Source of the DNA: Ephydatia muelleri
Taxonomy: Eukaryota; Porifera; Demospongiae; Spongillida; Spongillidae
Reading direction: 5' to 3'
DNA length: 64,000 nucleotides
Assembly: GCA_013339895.1 (NCBI GenBank)
Contig: JABACO010000006.1
Span: forward strand, 1,240,394-1,304,393
Shown: one piece after another, positions 41,726 through 53,785 of the stretch
Position numbering within the stretch: the stretch's first letter is position 1
How the letters are laid out: every line of letters begins with the position of its first letter
The notes under the pieces: model-generated
What the model was told of the DNA's origin: nothing
Database searches by the model: none
What the model saw: the letters and a program-made list of their open reading frames with translations, nothing else
Position numbers and translations under genes: made by a program

Positions 41726-41756
<31 letters not shown>

Positions 41757-41760
41757 TTTA
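41703..41760. mobile_element. solo hAT-like terminus with poly-G
   Basis: CAGGGGCGGACGTACGAATT then TATATT and about 27 G. The start resembles the CAGTGGCGGATACAGG terminus at 45,476. The partner end is not visible. Confidence 0.5.
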
Positions 41761-41885
41761 TCCTATTCAGACTGTGATCTTAGGCACAAAGTGATTGAAC
41801 TGTGTATACATGTAAAGTGCAGTTCTGTTGATCAAATCTTTTTATATGTTATGTTCCATCCAGGATCAGGGATGTAACAGGAACC

Positions 41886-42579
41886 ATGGTCACTGATGGG
41901 ATGATGTCTATGGGACCATGGTCACTGATGGGATGATGTCTATGGGACCATGGTCACTGATGGGATGATGGGACCATGGTCACTGATGGGATGATGTCTA
42001 TGGGACCATGGACACTGATGGGATGATGTCTACAGGACCATGGTCACTGATGGGATGATGTCTATGGGACCATGGTCACTGGTCTGTGGGACCATGGTCA
42101 CTGATGGGATGATGTCTATGGGACCATGGTCACTGATGGGATGATGTCATGGGACCATGGTCACTGATGGGAGGATGTCTATGGGACCATGGTCACTGAT
42201 GGGATGATGTCTATGGGACCATGGTCACTGATGGGAGGATGTCTATGGGACCATGGTCACTGATGGGATGATGTCTATGGGACCATGGTCACTGATGGGA
42301 TGATGTCTATGGAACCATGGTCACTAATGGAATGATGTTTATGGGACGATGGGATGAGGTCTATGGGACCATGGTCACTGATGGGATGATGTCTATGGGA
42401 CCATGGTCACTGACGGGATGATGTCTATGGGACCATGGTCACTGATGGGATGATGGGACCATGGTCACTGATGGGATGATGTCTATGGGACCATGGTCAC
42501 TGATGGGATGATGTCTATGGGACCATGGTCACTGATGGGATGATGCCTATGGGACCATGATAACTGATGGGATGATGTC
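41886..42579. repeat. 32-bp minisatellite, about 21 units
   Basis: Unit GGGACCATGGTCACTGATGG plus GATGATGTCTAT, some units shortened or carrying point changes. Each has the palindrome CCATGG. It lies immediately 3' (minus strand) of the Ig exon donor at 42,584-42,589. Confidence 0.97.
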
Positions 42580-42589
42580 TCAAACTCAC

Positions 42590-42964
42590 TTGCCAGCATT
42601 ATCTTCACAGTATCACTTCCCACAACAGCTCCAGTGAACCCATCCGCACACACAACAGTGGTTCCATTCAGAGCCTGAACTGCAGGAATGGTGAGGACAG
42701 ATGTGTAGCATGTTGAGGTAACATTGGTTGTCACAGCAGAGAAACTGCCACATGATACTGGAGTGAATGGTTGAATTGCTCCAGATGATCTCTGGGTGAG
42801 TGATATCAGGTTTGTAGGAGGGCATTGAAAGGCTGATCCAGTCCAGGCTGTAATCACAGCAAATGGAGTACTTGAGCTAAGTACACAGGTGTAGATAATG
42901 TTACTTCCAGGACATGAGTAGGTGCTCATTGATGGGGAGGTGAGGGAGAACTGTGGGCAGCCAT
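42590..42964 (-). CDS. Ig-like domain exon of minus-strand receptor
   Basis: Acceptor ACTCTAG, donor GTGAGT, 375 bases, phase 1 both ends. It encodes GCPQFSLTSPSMSTYSCPGS, NIIYTCVLSSSTPFAVITAW, a Ser/Thr-rich middle with cysteines, and the F-strand-like LTIPAVQALNGTTVVCADG. Spacing of the CPGSxxxYTC and TTVVCADG cysteines fits an enlarged Ig-like sandwich, parallel to the plus-strand exon at 17,548 (CPGSIATCTC ... GLWIICED). It is the most distal ectodomain exon visible; the signal-peptide exon, expected above 42,964, was not found. Confidence 0.75.
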
Positions 42965-42989
42965 CTAGAGTGTGAATATAGATACATTG

Positions 42990-44360
42990 CACTACTTCGT
43001 AATGAAGGGAAATATTCCTTTAAAAAGTCTGGTTTATGGTTTGCAATAGTCTACATATGATTAATATTGAAATAAATTGCATTCATTTGCATGTCTAATC
43101 CATGCAATCATGCATCGTTTTGTCCAAGGATATGCAATAAGTAATGTACATATATACATATAAGCATATTTTCCAAATTTGAATCATGAGGTCACTACTG
43201 CCTTTGATGCAATTTGTTGTGCAAATGCTGTGATGTAAACAAATGTAGATACATAAAATGGTTAAGTAACTGTTACAAGACCCTAGCTCTGAAATTAAAC
43301 TGAAGAATGATAATGAACAAACAGAACATAGTTGATACACTCCGTAGGCCACCTTCTGGGGTCCCCCTATTGGGATGGTTTTCCATCTCAGCCTCCATCT
43401 GCAAGAAGACGTGACTCCTTAGTCTCATTCTAGTCTCGCTGATATAATGTTGCACTTAAAGATATTTGTGCAGTACATCTCTTAGGCAAAGGTAGATAAA
43501 CAAACATGGTAATTGGTCATCTTCCACTGATAGTTTATTTGCTAGTTATTCAAGCTTTTACTAGTCGGGGTTATACAAATAAGATTGCGGCATGCATGAA
43601 TTAATGGACTGTAACTAGTAGTAGGTGACGCTATTAGAGACTTCTTCATGAACTTTGACAGCACTTTTACTAAACAATGGGTGAGACTGCAGTACATACA
43701 TACATCTGTATGTTTCCTTTCAACCACTCTTCAATGCAGCAATCAAAACGTCCTATGCTCTTAATATGGGGCAGCCTGGGCTCAAGCCACACATCATGTC
43801 AGGCTGCAGCTAACTCCATCAGCTTTCCTTACAACTCTGTCTTCCATGATATCTCCAACTCTTCACTGGGGTACAGGTATTTCTGTGCGGTCACAGGGAC
43901 ATGACCAAATTCCTCCTCAAGACAAAGTGTCTTTTCCTCCTAAGGCATGAACACTCCAAGGACAGTCTCCAGGTAAGAGGCAGGCACTTGGTTACATGGT
44001 CACATTTAAAGTTGCTGTGAAGTCAAACTTTTTTTTTAACATCATCAGCAAGAAACTTCTTACTGATTGGATAGTACTGTTTATGTTTTGCTTTATTTGA
44101 TCTTTCATTCCCTGCATTTGTTTGTAATAAGCACTTAATCTGAAGTTTGTGTATATAATTATGTCCAAAAAGAATTCATTTTTAAATATAAGTTTTTGTT
44201 TTAAAGCATAAACTATTTATTTTTCTACCTCAATAGTGAGCAATTGCACGCGCAAAGTAAATATTTCGATCATTTTTTTTTATTTTGACTTAATTAGTAA
44301 ATGGGATCAATAATTATTGCAGTAAGTTTTTAATGAACTTTGTATTACTTTGGTCAGCAT
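42990..44360. other. no gene identified
   Basis: AT-rich non-coding DNA upstream of the minus-strand receptor. Candidate location for its promoter and first exon, but I cannot support either. Confidence 0.4.
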
Positions 44361-44368
44361 TATCATGC

Positions 44369-45293
44369 TCGGATTTAAGGGGGGGGGGGGGGGGGGGGCG
44401 TACGTGGCGCCCCCCCCCCCCCGTTCGGCCAATGCCCGCGGGCCGCAAGCCTCGGTTCGGAGGACCAAAAATCCACAATGCACACATTGAAGGTCACAAT
44501 TTTTTTAATTGGTACGATATATATCTATTATTTGTTGTTATATCATTGTACGATCGGAAAAATAATAACGTGAATAGATAAATAATAGTAATTTTGGACA
44601 TTAAGCTTAGAATTGTCAACCGATACCCTAAGAATAAGACAAAAACGTGCTCGGCGTTGTATTAGGCGAAAACTTTATGGATCGACCCGTCGGAGGAGCG
44701 GAGAAAGCCCGTAAAAGGGCACTGGCGGAGACCGCGAAAGGCTGTTTAAAGATACGCCGGTTTTTATCGGTAAGTTATAAAAACAGCAGTAATATTGTCA
44801 TAAATAAGTTTTAAGCGGGTGTCTTGAAAGTTATAGGGGACTTGTAGTTTACTCCCCACACCCCACACCCACACACACACACACACACCCTCACCCACTC
44901 CCTATGTATGGTATCAAGTTGATTTTGATAATACAACTTTTGACTTAATTCAGTGTGATTTGTGATATTTTCATTGAATTAGATTGTGCATGTTTATCAG
45001 GCTGTTGCAACAGACACAGTTCAAGCTGTACCACTGGTCCCAGTTATACCTGCTGCTACAATCGCAGTTCCGCCACCACGAGCCGTCCCAATTACACCAG
45101 TGGCTACAACTGCTTTGTAGAGAAAATGTACAGGAGAAGCCACAAAAAGGTTCTAAACTGGGGTTGGCGGCTGGGGCGCCACCCCAGAACCCGCTGGATG
45201 GAGGAGCTTACAGCGCTCCCCCAGACCCCCTAGCTGGATTTTGGTCCTCCGCGCACGCCCCCCCCCGTTCACAACTTCCTACATCCGCCTCTG
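44369..45293 (+). mobile_element. hAT-like DNA element remnant with transposase-type first exon
   Basis: Right end TACATCCGCCTCTG resembles hAT-type CAG(A/G/T)GGCGGAT termini; the left boundary (CGGATTTAAGG followed by G and C runs) is less clear. Inside is ATG 44,677 with MDRPVGGAEKARKRALAETA and KGCLKIRRFL up to a strong donor GTAAGT (after 44,769). This resembles the basic N-terminus of ZMYM/TTF-type hAT transposases. A phase-compatible acceptor precedes 44,983, which gives a short Ala/Pro/Val-rich frame ending TAG at 45,118-45,120. No catalytic domain, so it is a deletion derivative. Confidence 0.45.
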
Positions 45294-45475
45294 ATAGCAA
45301 CTTACCCCCCTTCGCTTCTTGAACCGATGATAATGAAAGCACGATTACAAGTGCTAACAGCATTGCTTTTGTTTACAACCGGCCTGGCTAAACCCCCAGT
45401 TTGGAACCAGTACCAGCCAAATATTACTCTTAGGTGTTGCCATGGCAACGGACGTCATATGGGACCTTGCGCATA

Positions 45476-45926
45476 CAGTGGCGGATACAGGGGGGGGCAA
45501 ACCCGGCCTATGCCCCCCCCCCCCCCCCCCCCCCCCCCTAACTAATAAGGATACGCCTCCTGTCCATTGTAATGAATTTAATTACATGTCATCAGCGACG
45601 CACTGTCGTAGCTCGTGCAGGCCTAGACCTGCATGTTGTTCGTGTTAAATATCACCCCTGACACGTGGCCCAATTTCTATTGTGCGTTTGAGCGTTCAGT
45701 TCGTACATTGCGAATTTCAATTGCCGTCAGGAAAGTAGTAGATCTGCGGAGCGTTTTATAATTTCCAAAAGTGCAAAACAAAAACCCAGTGGCTAGGGTT
45801 TTGGGGCGGGGATGATGGTGCTTACTGCGCTTTCCCAGACACCCTGGCAAGTTTGGAGGGGCACGCCCCCATTCCCATCCCTATATGCCCCCCCCCCCCC
45901 AACACAAAATCCTGTATCCGCCCCTG
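45476..45926. mobile_element. hAT-like MITE with G/C-run termini
   Basis: Ends CAGTGGCGGATACAGG and its partner CCTGTATCCGCCCCTG, each next to a run of G or C (poly-C also at 45,516-45,538 and 45,889-45,900). 451 bases, no coding capacity. I do not see a clean 8-bp target duplication. Confidence 0.65.
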
Positions 45927-45982
45927 TTATCCAATTTCAAATGTATGGCTAATTAATTATTGGGCGCTTTACAACTCCATGA

Positions 45983-46980
45983 CGGTCCGTGTACCTTTAG
46001 AGCACTCCACGTACCAATCAGTCAAAATCATTGGAATGTTATTTTATGTCACGAAATCAGAGATAAATTATCTCTGACGAAATTGATGCAAACCTCTAAT
46101 TACTGGACCGGAAGTTTAGTCATTTGGAATATACCTCACCGCGCATATAAATACCTGAACTTCTAAACTTCAAATGGCCGAATGATCAAACGTGTTTGGA
46201 ATTTTTACTATCTTGTACGATTCGGACTAAATTTTATCCCCTCATTCCCAGTTGCCTTATTTATAATTTTACTTAGTTTTCACTTTAAAAACTTTTAAAC
46301 TCCCGATACTCAACGGTTCAAATGTTTAGAAATTTAGGTTTTTAGTTGTAACTCGCTTATATATGGTCCGTGTACCTTTAGAGCACTCCACGTCCCAATC
46401 AGTCAAAATCATTGGAATATGATTTTATATCACGAAATTGATGCAAACCTCTAATTACTGCACCGCAAGTTTAGTCGTTTGGAATATACGTCACCGCGCA
46501 TATAAATATCTAAACTTCTAAACTTCAAATGGCCGAATGCTCAAACTTGTTTGGAATTTTACTACCTTGTACGATTCGGACTAAATTCTATCCCCTCATT
46601 CCCAGTTGCCTTATTTATAATTTTACTTGGTTTTCGCTTTAAAAATCTAAACTTTTAAACTCCCGATACTCAACGGTTCAAATATTTAGAAATTTAGGTT
46701 TTTAGTTGTAACTCGCTTATATATCCATCGTCCAAGCCTCGGTTAGTGACTTTGAAAATTTTCATGACTTTTGGTGCAAAAATCAAACTTGGTCAGGTTC
46801 AATCCCGAAGATGTCAAATCTGTTTATGTATTTGGTTTATCTATATCCTCGTCTGTCCGGTTCCAGGAACCCACGCCGCTGAAGTTAATTCGGCTGAAGC
46901 TTTGTGAGAATAAAAAAGAAATACGCAAGCCCGAGCTAAACGGTTACGTGTCGGGTATACGCGGGCTTCAAAGTTAGTGC
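45983..46980. repeat. tandem ~380-bp repeat units (element X), left block
   Basis: Two direct copies beginning GGTCCGTGTACCTTTAGAGC (45,985 and 46,367), each ending near TTGTAACTCGCTTATATAT, followed by a shared tail with GTTAGTGACTTTGAAAATTT. The same units reappear inverted at 51,470-52,345 and again direct at 52,352-52,785. Presumably a non-autonomous element; ends unclear. Confidence 0.7.
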
Positions 46981-47193
46981 CAGTGTCATCGTAGCATTTT
47001 GTTGGTGAAGGCACACACTGATGGCTGCTATGCGCATATGCATCCCTGTCACAGTTGTCTAAACAATCTATGGTTTTTCCAGCAAACATGACAAGGAATG
47101 TGTGGGTGTGTGTATCTGTGTGTACATGTACACGTACAGGTTTGCATTTGCAAATGCAGCCAGCATTACGGTATGTAATGTGTGTGTGCGTGC

Positions 47194-47259
<66 letters not shown>

Positions 47260-48060
47260 TGTGTGGACTATGTGTGTGCAAGGGGTTCATGTATTAATTT
47301 GTGGGTGTATTTGATTGGCTTACCTTTGGACTGTGGCCACACCCTCTTACATATTATGCTATCAGCTTGCTTTTTAAAAAATTCTTCCTTTTACCATTAG
47401 TGCCTCCATCTCTGGCCCCTCCTCCTCATAAATGAGGACATCAATAGAAGTTAGCTGCAGTGTTCCATGATGACCACACCCACCGAGCCCTCAATAATAC
47501 TGTGGTTTGAGGAAATCTAATCTGGCCATGGTATAGCACTCGACATACGCGCCAATGCTCTGTAAGGCAATTCCATTGGCTTACAGACTAAAATTCAAGC
47601 AAATGGATGCTTAATGCAGCTCATCCAGGATGGATGGGTTGTTGGTATCTGATGGATAAACAACCTTGCTTGTATAGTACCTGCATTAGACCTTTAGCAG
47701 TAGTCAACTAGCTGCCACACCCCCTGCAATTGTTGCATGTGAAAATCCATTACATTTGATGTATACTCTATCTACCTTCCAGGGATTGTTCCAGTTGTAG
47801 CCATTACCACTTGTCTTTGACATGCTTTTGGGCTTAGACTACTAACCTAGATCTCATCACCTCTTGTTCCCGCGACCACAAATACCTAAATATCAAACCT
47901 AATTTCCTACACAGCCATGCCAGAGATTATAGTAGGGGATTGGAAGCTGATCATGCACGTTCGCTATACCTATGCACAGAACATCCGAGGTAGTATTAAT
48001 ATTAATCACACCTCTGAATTTATGGATTTTGGTGAAGGACCATTGGATTTGGAGTTGTCT
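46330..48060. repeat. left arm of a 2-kb inverted duplication
   Basis: Reverse complement of about 50,387-52,110, near identical by eye. The arm includes element X tail, a TG microsatellite (47,180-47,270), and part of the exon at 47,915. The arms end at GGAGTTGTCTC and the sequences differ beyond that. Spacer 48,061-50,386. Confidence 0.85.
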
Positions 48061-48070
48061 CTCTTACAAA
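47915..48070 (+). CDS. possible alpha-2-macroglobulin/TEP MG-domain exon
   Basis: Acceptor TTTCCTACACAG, donor GTAAGC, 156 bases, phase 1 both ends. It encodes MPEIIVGDWKLIMHVRYTYA then QNIRGSININHTSEF and EGPLDLELS. The pattern VRYTYxxxIRGSINI resembles the macroglobulin (MG3-like) repeat of thioester proteins (VxYxYGKPVKGxVxV). Most of the exon is repeated inverted at 50,387-50,526, but that copy is cut before the donor, so this is the more complete one. No other exon of such a gene is secure. It could be another beta-sandwich protein. Confidence 0.4.
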
Positions 48071-48549
48071 GTAAGCCAAAAAGTTTACTGTAACTTGATC
48101 AACAAATAAATGTAGCTCTATGAATATGATTTGACAATGCAGTCTTTTTATGTTAGCCAAATTCATATCCGCTATTTATTTTTTTTTGCTTCAAACTAGT
48201 GAAAGGATGGATATTTTTTTCCCTGGATAACTGCTCGTTACCTGTTAAAGCTTTAGTTTCTTTTTTGTGCTTTAAATTTGTTGCATTGTGCATTAATAAC
48301 TTTTAAGAGTGATCCTTGCCGATGTTTTGCTGCAAGATCCTGAAACATGATTTGGTACACAGGACACAGCTTGAAGTTGTGTTGTGTGGTTACTATAATG
48401 CAGCTTGAAACTGACACCAATATTTTAGTACGGTCAAAACCCATGCATATGCCAATATACATTTTGGGTCACGTTCATGGTTTGAAATTAATTTTGTTTT
48501 CGGGCATGGGTGGATCAAAATTTAGGCTAGGAAGAATTCCACAGTACAC

Positions 48550-48786
48550 AGACCAGCTAAAGTGAAAGCCTATGACTGTTACAGTGTGCTGGAAAAGCTT
48601 TCTGCTGCACTTGTGGTGTTCAGGGCAGATAGTGCACATGAGATGACAGTGTGTACCATTGCGTCCATCTATACATTCATAAAAAAATATGTCACTGTTA
48701 CTTGTAATCTTGGACACAAGCAGCTACTTCCACTTCAAATCCAAGATCGAGGTTCTGAGGGAGACCACTGGCCCCTCCCACTGTGA
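48550..48786 (+). CDS. weak candidate exon, possibly same gene
   Basis: Open frame reading RPAKVKAYDCYSVLEKLSAA. PAxVxVYDYY is a common word near the C-terminal domain of alpha-2-macroglobulin proteins, and this lies 480 bases downstream on the same strand as the MG-like exon. The acceptor is uncertain and the frame after about 20 residues shows no family pattern. Treat as a hint only. Confidence 0.2.
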   Translation, partial: RPAKVKAYDCYSVLEKLSAALVVFRADSAHEMTVCTIASIYTFIKKYVTVTCNLGHKQLLPLQIQDRGSEGDHWPLPL

Positions 48787-49121
48787 TGTTCATGTTTTGT
48801 TCACAGGTGGGACACTTGAACACTTGTTGGGAACCACTTTTCTCTATCGCAGAATGTATACATTACTGACAGAAGGAGTGCCAGTCATACATGTAGTAGA
48901 GTTCTTGGATGACTGTGGTAACAACGTGGTATCTCCCCACTCATTTACCTGCTATGGGATTCATTTGTCTCCGTGGCTAAGCACATGGAATTTCTGCTGA
49001 ACTATAAAATATCGTGCTCAGACACCATTACATCTCACAACAAAACATGATAGTTATAATTACTGGTACAGCACAAAGCAGTGCATTAAAAAAAAACAAC
49101 TGCTATTATAGCTCCATAACT

Positions 49122-49152
<31 letters not shown>

Positions 49153-50386
49153 GGAGGGCTTGTGTATGGTGTCAATACATGGCTCCTTGCGTCCAAATAC
49201 CCAAGGCAGAACACTGGGACCCCACAGACTTGGTGTACATCATATGCAATTATGCGTAGTTATATGTGACACATTTGATTCTCTTTTTTCTTGTTGTTAT
49301 CAAAAACAGACCTGAATAGCAGGATATGTTCAGAGTCATTATTAAAGATCAATGAGCATAGCATTATGTGAGCAGGTGTACTGTACAGTTGGGAGGGAGG
49401 AGAGTGTGGTGTGGTAGGGGAAACACACAACACAGAGCTGTAGATAATCTATTCACTGGGTTGGATCTGTAGTGTGATCTTTTGCTGGTTATCCAAACAT
49501 TCATTCAGTTTGTTTCGGCCATTTTCAGCCTCTGTTCCAGAATGGTCTATGTCATGGGTACAATCACAAGATGATGAAATGGAAAATAATCTCACACCTA
49601 TTAAACCTTTGGTCTTACTAAACATACAATGAGGCACATTAACCAAACAACAAATAAAAAGTTCAGTTATTGTTCTTTTGATATTTACATGACGATCTGA
49701 TGTCGACATAATATCTTCCTAGGTTGTGTAGTATGACGTCTTTCTTTCTCCGTCATACTTGTGGAGAGGATCTGGGTTGAATTTCAACATGCAACTATCC
49801 AACGAAAGCAGGTCTGATTGATATGAATAAAGAAGGAAGCTTGGACAAGGCTGTACACTGTTTTATCCTAGTTTGAAATAAATGTTGGAGCAATGATCAT
49901 AGCAATATTCATCATTCCATGAGAGCTTGTTTGCTAACCATGGCATATCCTTATGACTTGGTGTCAGGGGACAGACACAATGTATGCATAAAGGACCAGT
50001 CCTATGACACTACAGTGTACACGTTGCTACATGTACCTACATGCATGTGCAGTGTAGACATGTCTCGTGGTCTCATGAGCTGTTCAATGGATAGATCAAA
50101 AATGCATGTGCAGAGAAGGCATTCAGTGAGAGAAAATGTGTGTACCATCATTATTAGAGAGCACTACTGTATTTTGTTTCCACATGAGTCACGTGTCTGT
50201 GCACATGTGCGAGGCTGTGTGTGCGTCTGTATATCTGTGTGTGTGTCTGTGTGCATGTGTGTATCTGTGTGTACACGTGTGTCTGTGTGCATGTGTGTAT
50301 CTGTTAGTGTGTCTGTGTGCATGTGTGTATCTGTTAGTGTGTCTGTGTGTATTGTGTGTATCTATGAGTGTCTGTGGAGACAACTC
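48787..50386. other. unique spacer of the inverted duplication
   Basis: No supported gene. Includes a poly-G tract (49,120-49,151) and TGTG(C/T)-rich DNA at 50,215-50,360. Confidence 0.5.
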
Positions 50387-51171
50387 CAAATCCAATGGTC
50401 CTTCACCAAAATCCATAAATTCAGAGGTGTGATTAATATTAATACTACCTCGGATGTTCTGTGCATAGGTATAGCGAACGTGCATGATCAGCTTCCAATC
50501 CCCTACTATAATCTCTGGCATGGCTGTGTAGGATATTAGGTTTGATATTTAGGTATTTGTGGTCGCGGGAACAAGAGGTGATGAGATCTAGGTTAGTAGT
50601 CTAAGCCCAAAAGCATGTCAAAGACAAGTGGTAATGGCTACAACTGGAACAATCCCTGGAAGGTAGATATAGTATACATCAAATGGAATGGATTTTCACA
50701 TGCAACAATTGCAGGGGGTGTGGCAGCTAGTTGACTACTGCTAAAGGTCTAATGCAGGTACTATACAAGCAAGGTTGTTTATCCATCAGATACCAACAAC
50801 CCATCCATCCTGGATGAGCTGCATTAAGCATCCATTTGCTTGAATTTTAGTCTGTAAGCCAATGGAATTGCCTTACAGAGCATTGGCGCGTATGTCGAGT
50901 GCTATACCATGGCCAGATTAGATTTCCTCAAACCACAGTATTATTGAGGGCTCGGTGGGTGTGGTCATCATGGAACACTGCAGCTAACTTCTATTGATGT
51001 CCTCATTTATGAGGAGGAGGGGCCAGAGATGGAGGCACTAATGGTAAAAGGAAGAATTTTTTAAAAAGCAAGCTGATAGCATAATATGTAAGAGGGTGTG
51101 GCCACAGTCCAAAGGTAAGCCAATCAAATACACCCACAAATTAATACATGAACCCCTTGCACACACATAGT

Positions 51172-51245
<74 letters not shown>

Positions 51246-52110
51246 GCACGCACACACACATTACATACCGTAATGCTGGCTGCATTTGCAAATGCAAACC
51301 TGTACGTGTACATGTACACACAGATACACACACCCACACATTCCTTGTCATGTTTGCTGGAAAAACCATAGATTGTTTAGACAACTGTGACAGGGATGCA
51401 TATGCGCATAGCAGCCATCAGTGTGTGCCTTCACCAACAAAATGCTACGATGACACTGGCACTAACTTTGAAGCCCGCGTATACCCGACACGTAACCGTT
51501 TAGCTCGGGCTTGCGTACTTCTTTTTTATTCTCACAAAGCTTCAGCCGAATTAACTTCAGCGGCGTGGGTTCCTGGAACCGGACAGACGAGGATATAGAT
51601 AAACCAAATACATAAACAGATTTGACATCTTCGGGATTGAACCTGACCAAGTTTGATTTTTGCACCAAAAGTCATGAAAATTTTCAAAGTCACTAACCGA
51701 GGCTTGGACGATGGATATATAAGCGAGTTACAACTAAAAACCTAAATTTCTAAATATTTGAACCGTTGAGTATCGGGAGTTTAAAAGTTTAGATTTTTAA
51801 AGCGAAAACCAAGTAAAATTATAAATAAGGCAACTGGGAATGAGGGGATAGAATTTAGTCCGAATCGTACAAGGTAGTAAAATTCCAAACAAGTTTGAGC
51901 ATTCGGCCATTTGAAGTTTAGAAGTTTAGATATTTATATGCGCGGTGACGTATATTCCAAACGACTAAACTTGCGGTGCAGTAATTAGAGGTTTGCATAA
52001 ATTTCGTGATATAAAATCATATTCCAATGATTTTGACTGATTGGGACGTGGAGTGCTCTAAAGGTACACGGACCGAAAACCAAGTAAAATTATAAATAAG
52101 GCAACTGGGA
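50387..52110. repeat. right arm of the 2-kb inverted duplication
   Basis: Reverse complement of 46,330-48,060. It carries the truncated copy of the MG-like exon (50,387-50,526, minus), (CA)n at 51,175-51,242, and the same 68-codon open frame as the left arm (51,462-51,668, minus). Confidence 0.85.
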
Positions 52111-52785
52111 ATGAGGGGATAGAATTTAGTCCGAATCGTACAAGGTAGTAAAATTCCAAACAAGTTTGAGCATTCGGCCATTTGAAGTTTAGAAGTTTAG
52201 ATATTTATATGCGCGGTGACGTATATTCCAAACGACTAAACTTGCGGTGCAGTAATTAGAGGTTTGCATCAATTTCGTGATATAAAATCATATTCCAATG
52301 ATTTTGACTGATTGGGACGTGGAGTGCTCTAAAGGTACACGGACCATATATCCATCGTGGGTCCGTGTACCTTTAGAGCACTCCACGTCCCAATCAGTCA
52401 AAATCATTGGAATATGATTTTATATCACGAAATTGATGCAAACCTCTAATTACTGGACCGCAAGTTTAGTCGTTTGGAATATACGTCACCGCGCATATGA
52501 ACCAAATTCTATCCCCTCATTCCCAGTTGCCTTATTTATAATTTTACTTGGTTTTCGCTTTAAAAATCTAAACTTTTAAACTCCCGATACTCAACGGTTC
52601 AAATATTTAGAAATTTAGGTTTTTAGTTGTAACTCGCTTATATATCCACGTCCAAGCCTCGGTTAGTGACTTTGAAAATTTTCATGACTTTTGGTGCAAA
52701 AATCAAACTTGGTCGAGTTCAATCCCGAAGATGTCAAATCTTTTATGTATTTGGTTTATCTATATCCTCGTCTGTCCTGTTCCAG
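52067..52785. repeat. element X units, head-to-head palindrome
   Basis: A unit on the minus strand (52,067-52,345) meets one on the plus strand (52,352-52,785) at CATATATCCATCGTGGGTCC. The plus-strand unit has an internal deletion near 52,498. Confidence 0.7.
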
Positions 52786-53196
52786 GAAGGTCTGTGTGCC
52801 TTTCCGCCATGTCGATTTCTTTATTAATGGCACTCTTGTTTGTCCATTTTATTGCCATTTTTTGATCTTTCGTTTAATGACATAATCACATTTTGCCAGA
52901 CATTCGCCTCAATTTCGATGGCAGCTTGGATTGGGAAGTCCAGAATTCGAACGATTGCGTAAAATGGGTTCAATTATTGGTTTTGTCAAATTTAAATATT
53001 TTGGAAAATCAAAAATTTGATATTTTGGTATGGAACTGAAGTTAGTCCGGAATGGAATCGGGCTTTCTAATAACTACGAAGCCACACCTATATCCCGGTT
53101 GTCCTTCTATAGCCTAGCTGCATATATACTGCGGGTTCTCGCTCCGCGAGACTATACGCGAGTGAGAAACTATATAGAGCCTGAATTATTCTTCAT

Positions 53197-53228
<32 letters not shown>

Positions 53229-53785
53229 CACACACACACATGTACACACACACACATGCACACAGACGCACGCACACACACTCCAATTGCGCGGTACATG
53301 CTTGGATCTTGAATTAAGTGTCGTGAATAGGACACCGATCGCCCCGCGGCATCTAGCAAGTGCGCGTATTAGGCCTCTATGAATATTCCGACGGCGAATA
53401 TATGAAACTGCATACGCTTAGAAAGCTACGACAGCAAAGATAATGCATACCTTGGCCTCATTCGATCGGACATATAGTTTATATTTCGTATTATGACCTT
53501 CTGAACCAGAATACATATATTTGTGTAGCTTGGTTTAATTACATCATTAACGCCAATAACGGTATCATGCACCACTTGTATTCTATTATAATATAAAACA
53601 ATAGAGAGTGCATAGTATAAGCAGACGAGTCGCTAGATATTGCTTGAGCATGGCATTTTTGACAAGAACCGTTACGCAAACGATCCAGAAAGCAAGAAGT
53701 CTTACAAAATAGCCCGGCGCCTTCAATCTTTCGTAAGTTAGTAGTAACTAGCCAGGGGTCTGGTGTAAAACAGAATCTAGTGGTC
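52786..53785. repeat. half of large foldback FB-5 (right arm copy)
   Basis: Begins GGTCTGTGTGCCTTTCCGCC and matches 60,672-61,690 directly. Contains (CA)n at 53,198-53,282. Its left arm is absent; element X abuts it. Confidence 0.8.

Noticed and set aside
46771-46977. 68-codon frame identical in both inverted arms (also at 51,462)
   Set aside because: Identity is explained by the recent DNA duplication; a third copy at 52,691 diverges without frame constraint, so no coding claim.
49919-50539. 206-codon frame
   Set aside because: Crosses TGTG-rich repeats and the antisense of the MG-like exon copy; no splice or domain support.
46330-52110. Possible assembly artefact (read-through palindrome)
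   Set aside because: Such artefacts have little or no spacer; here 2.3 kb of unique spacer separates the arms. Not excluded, but not the simplest reading.
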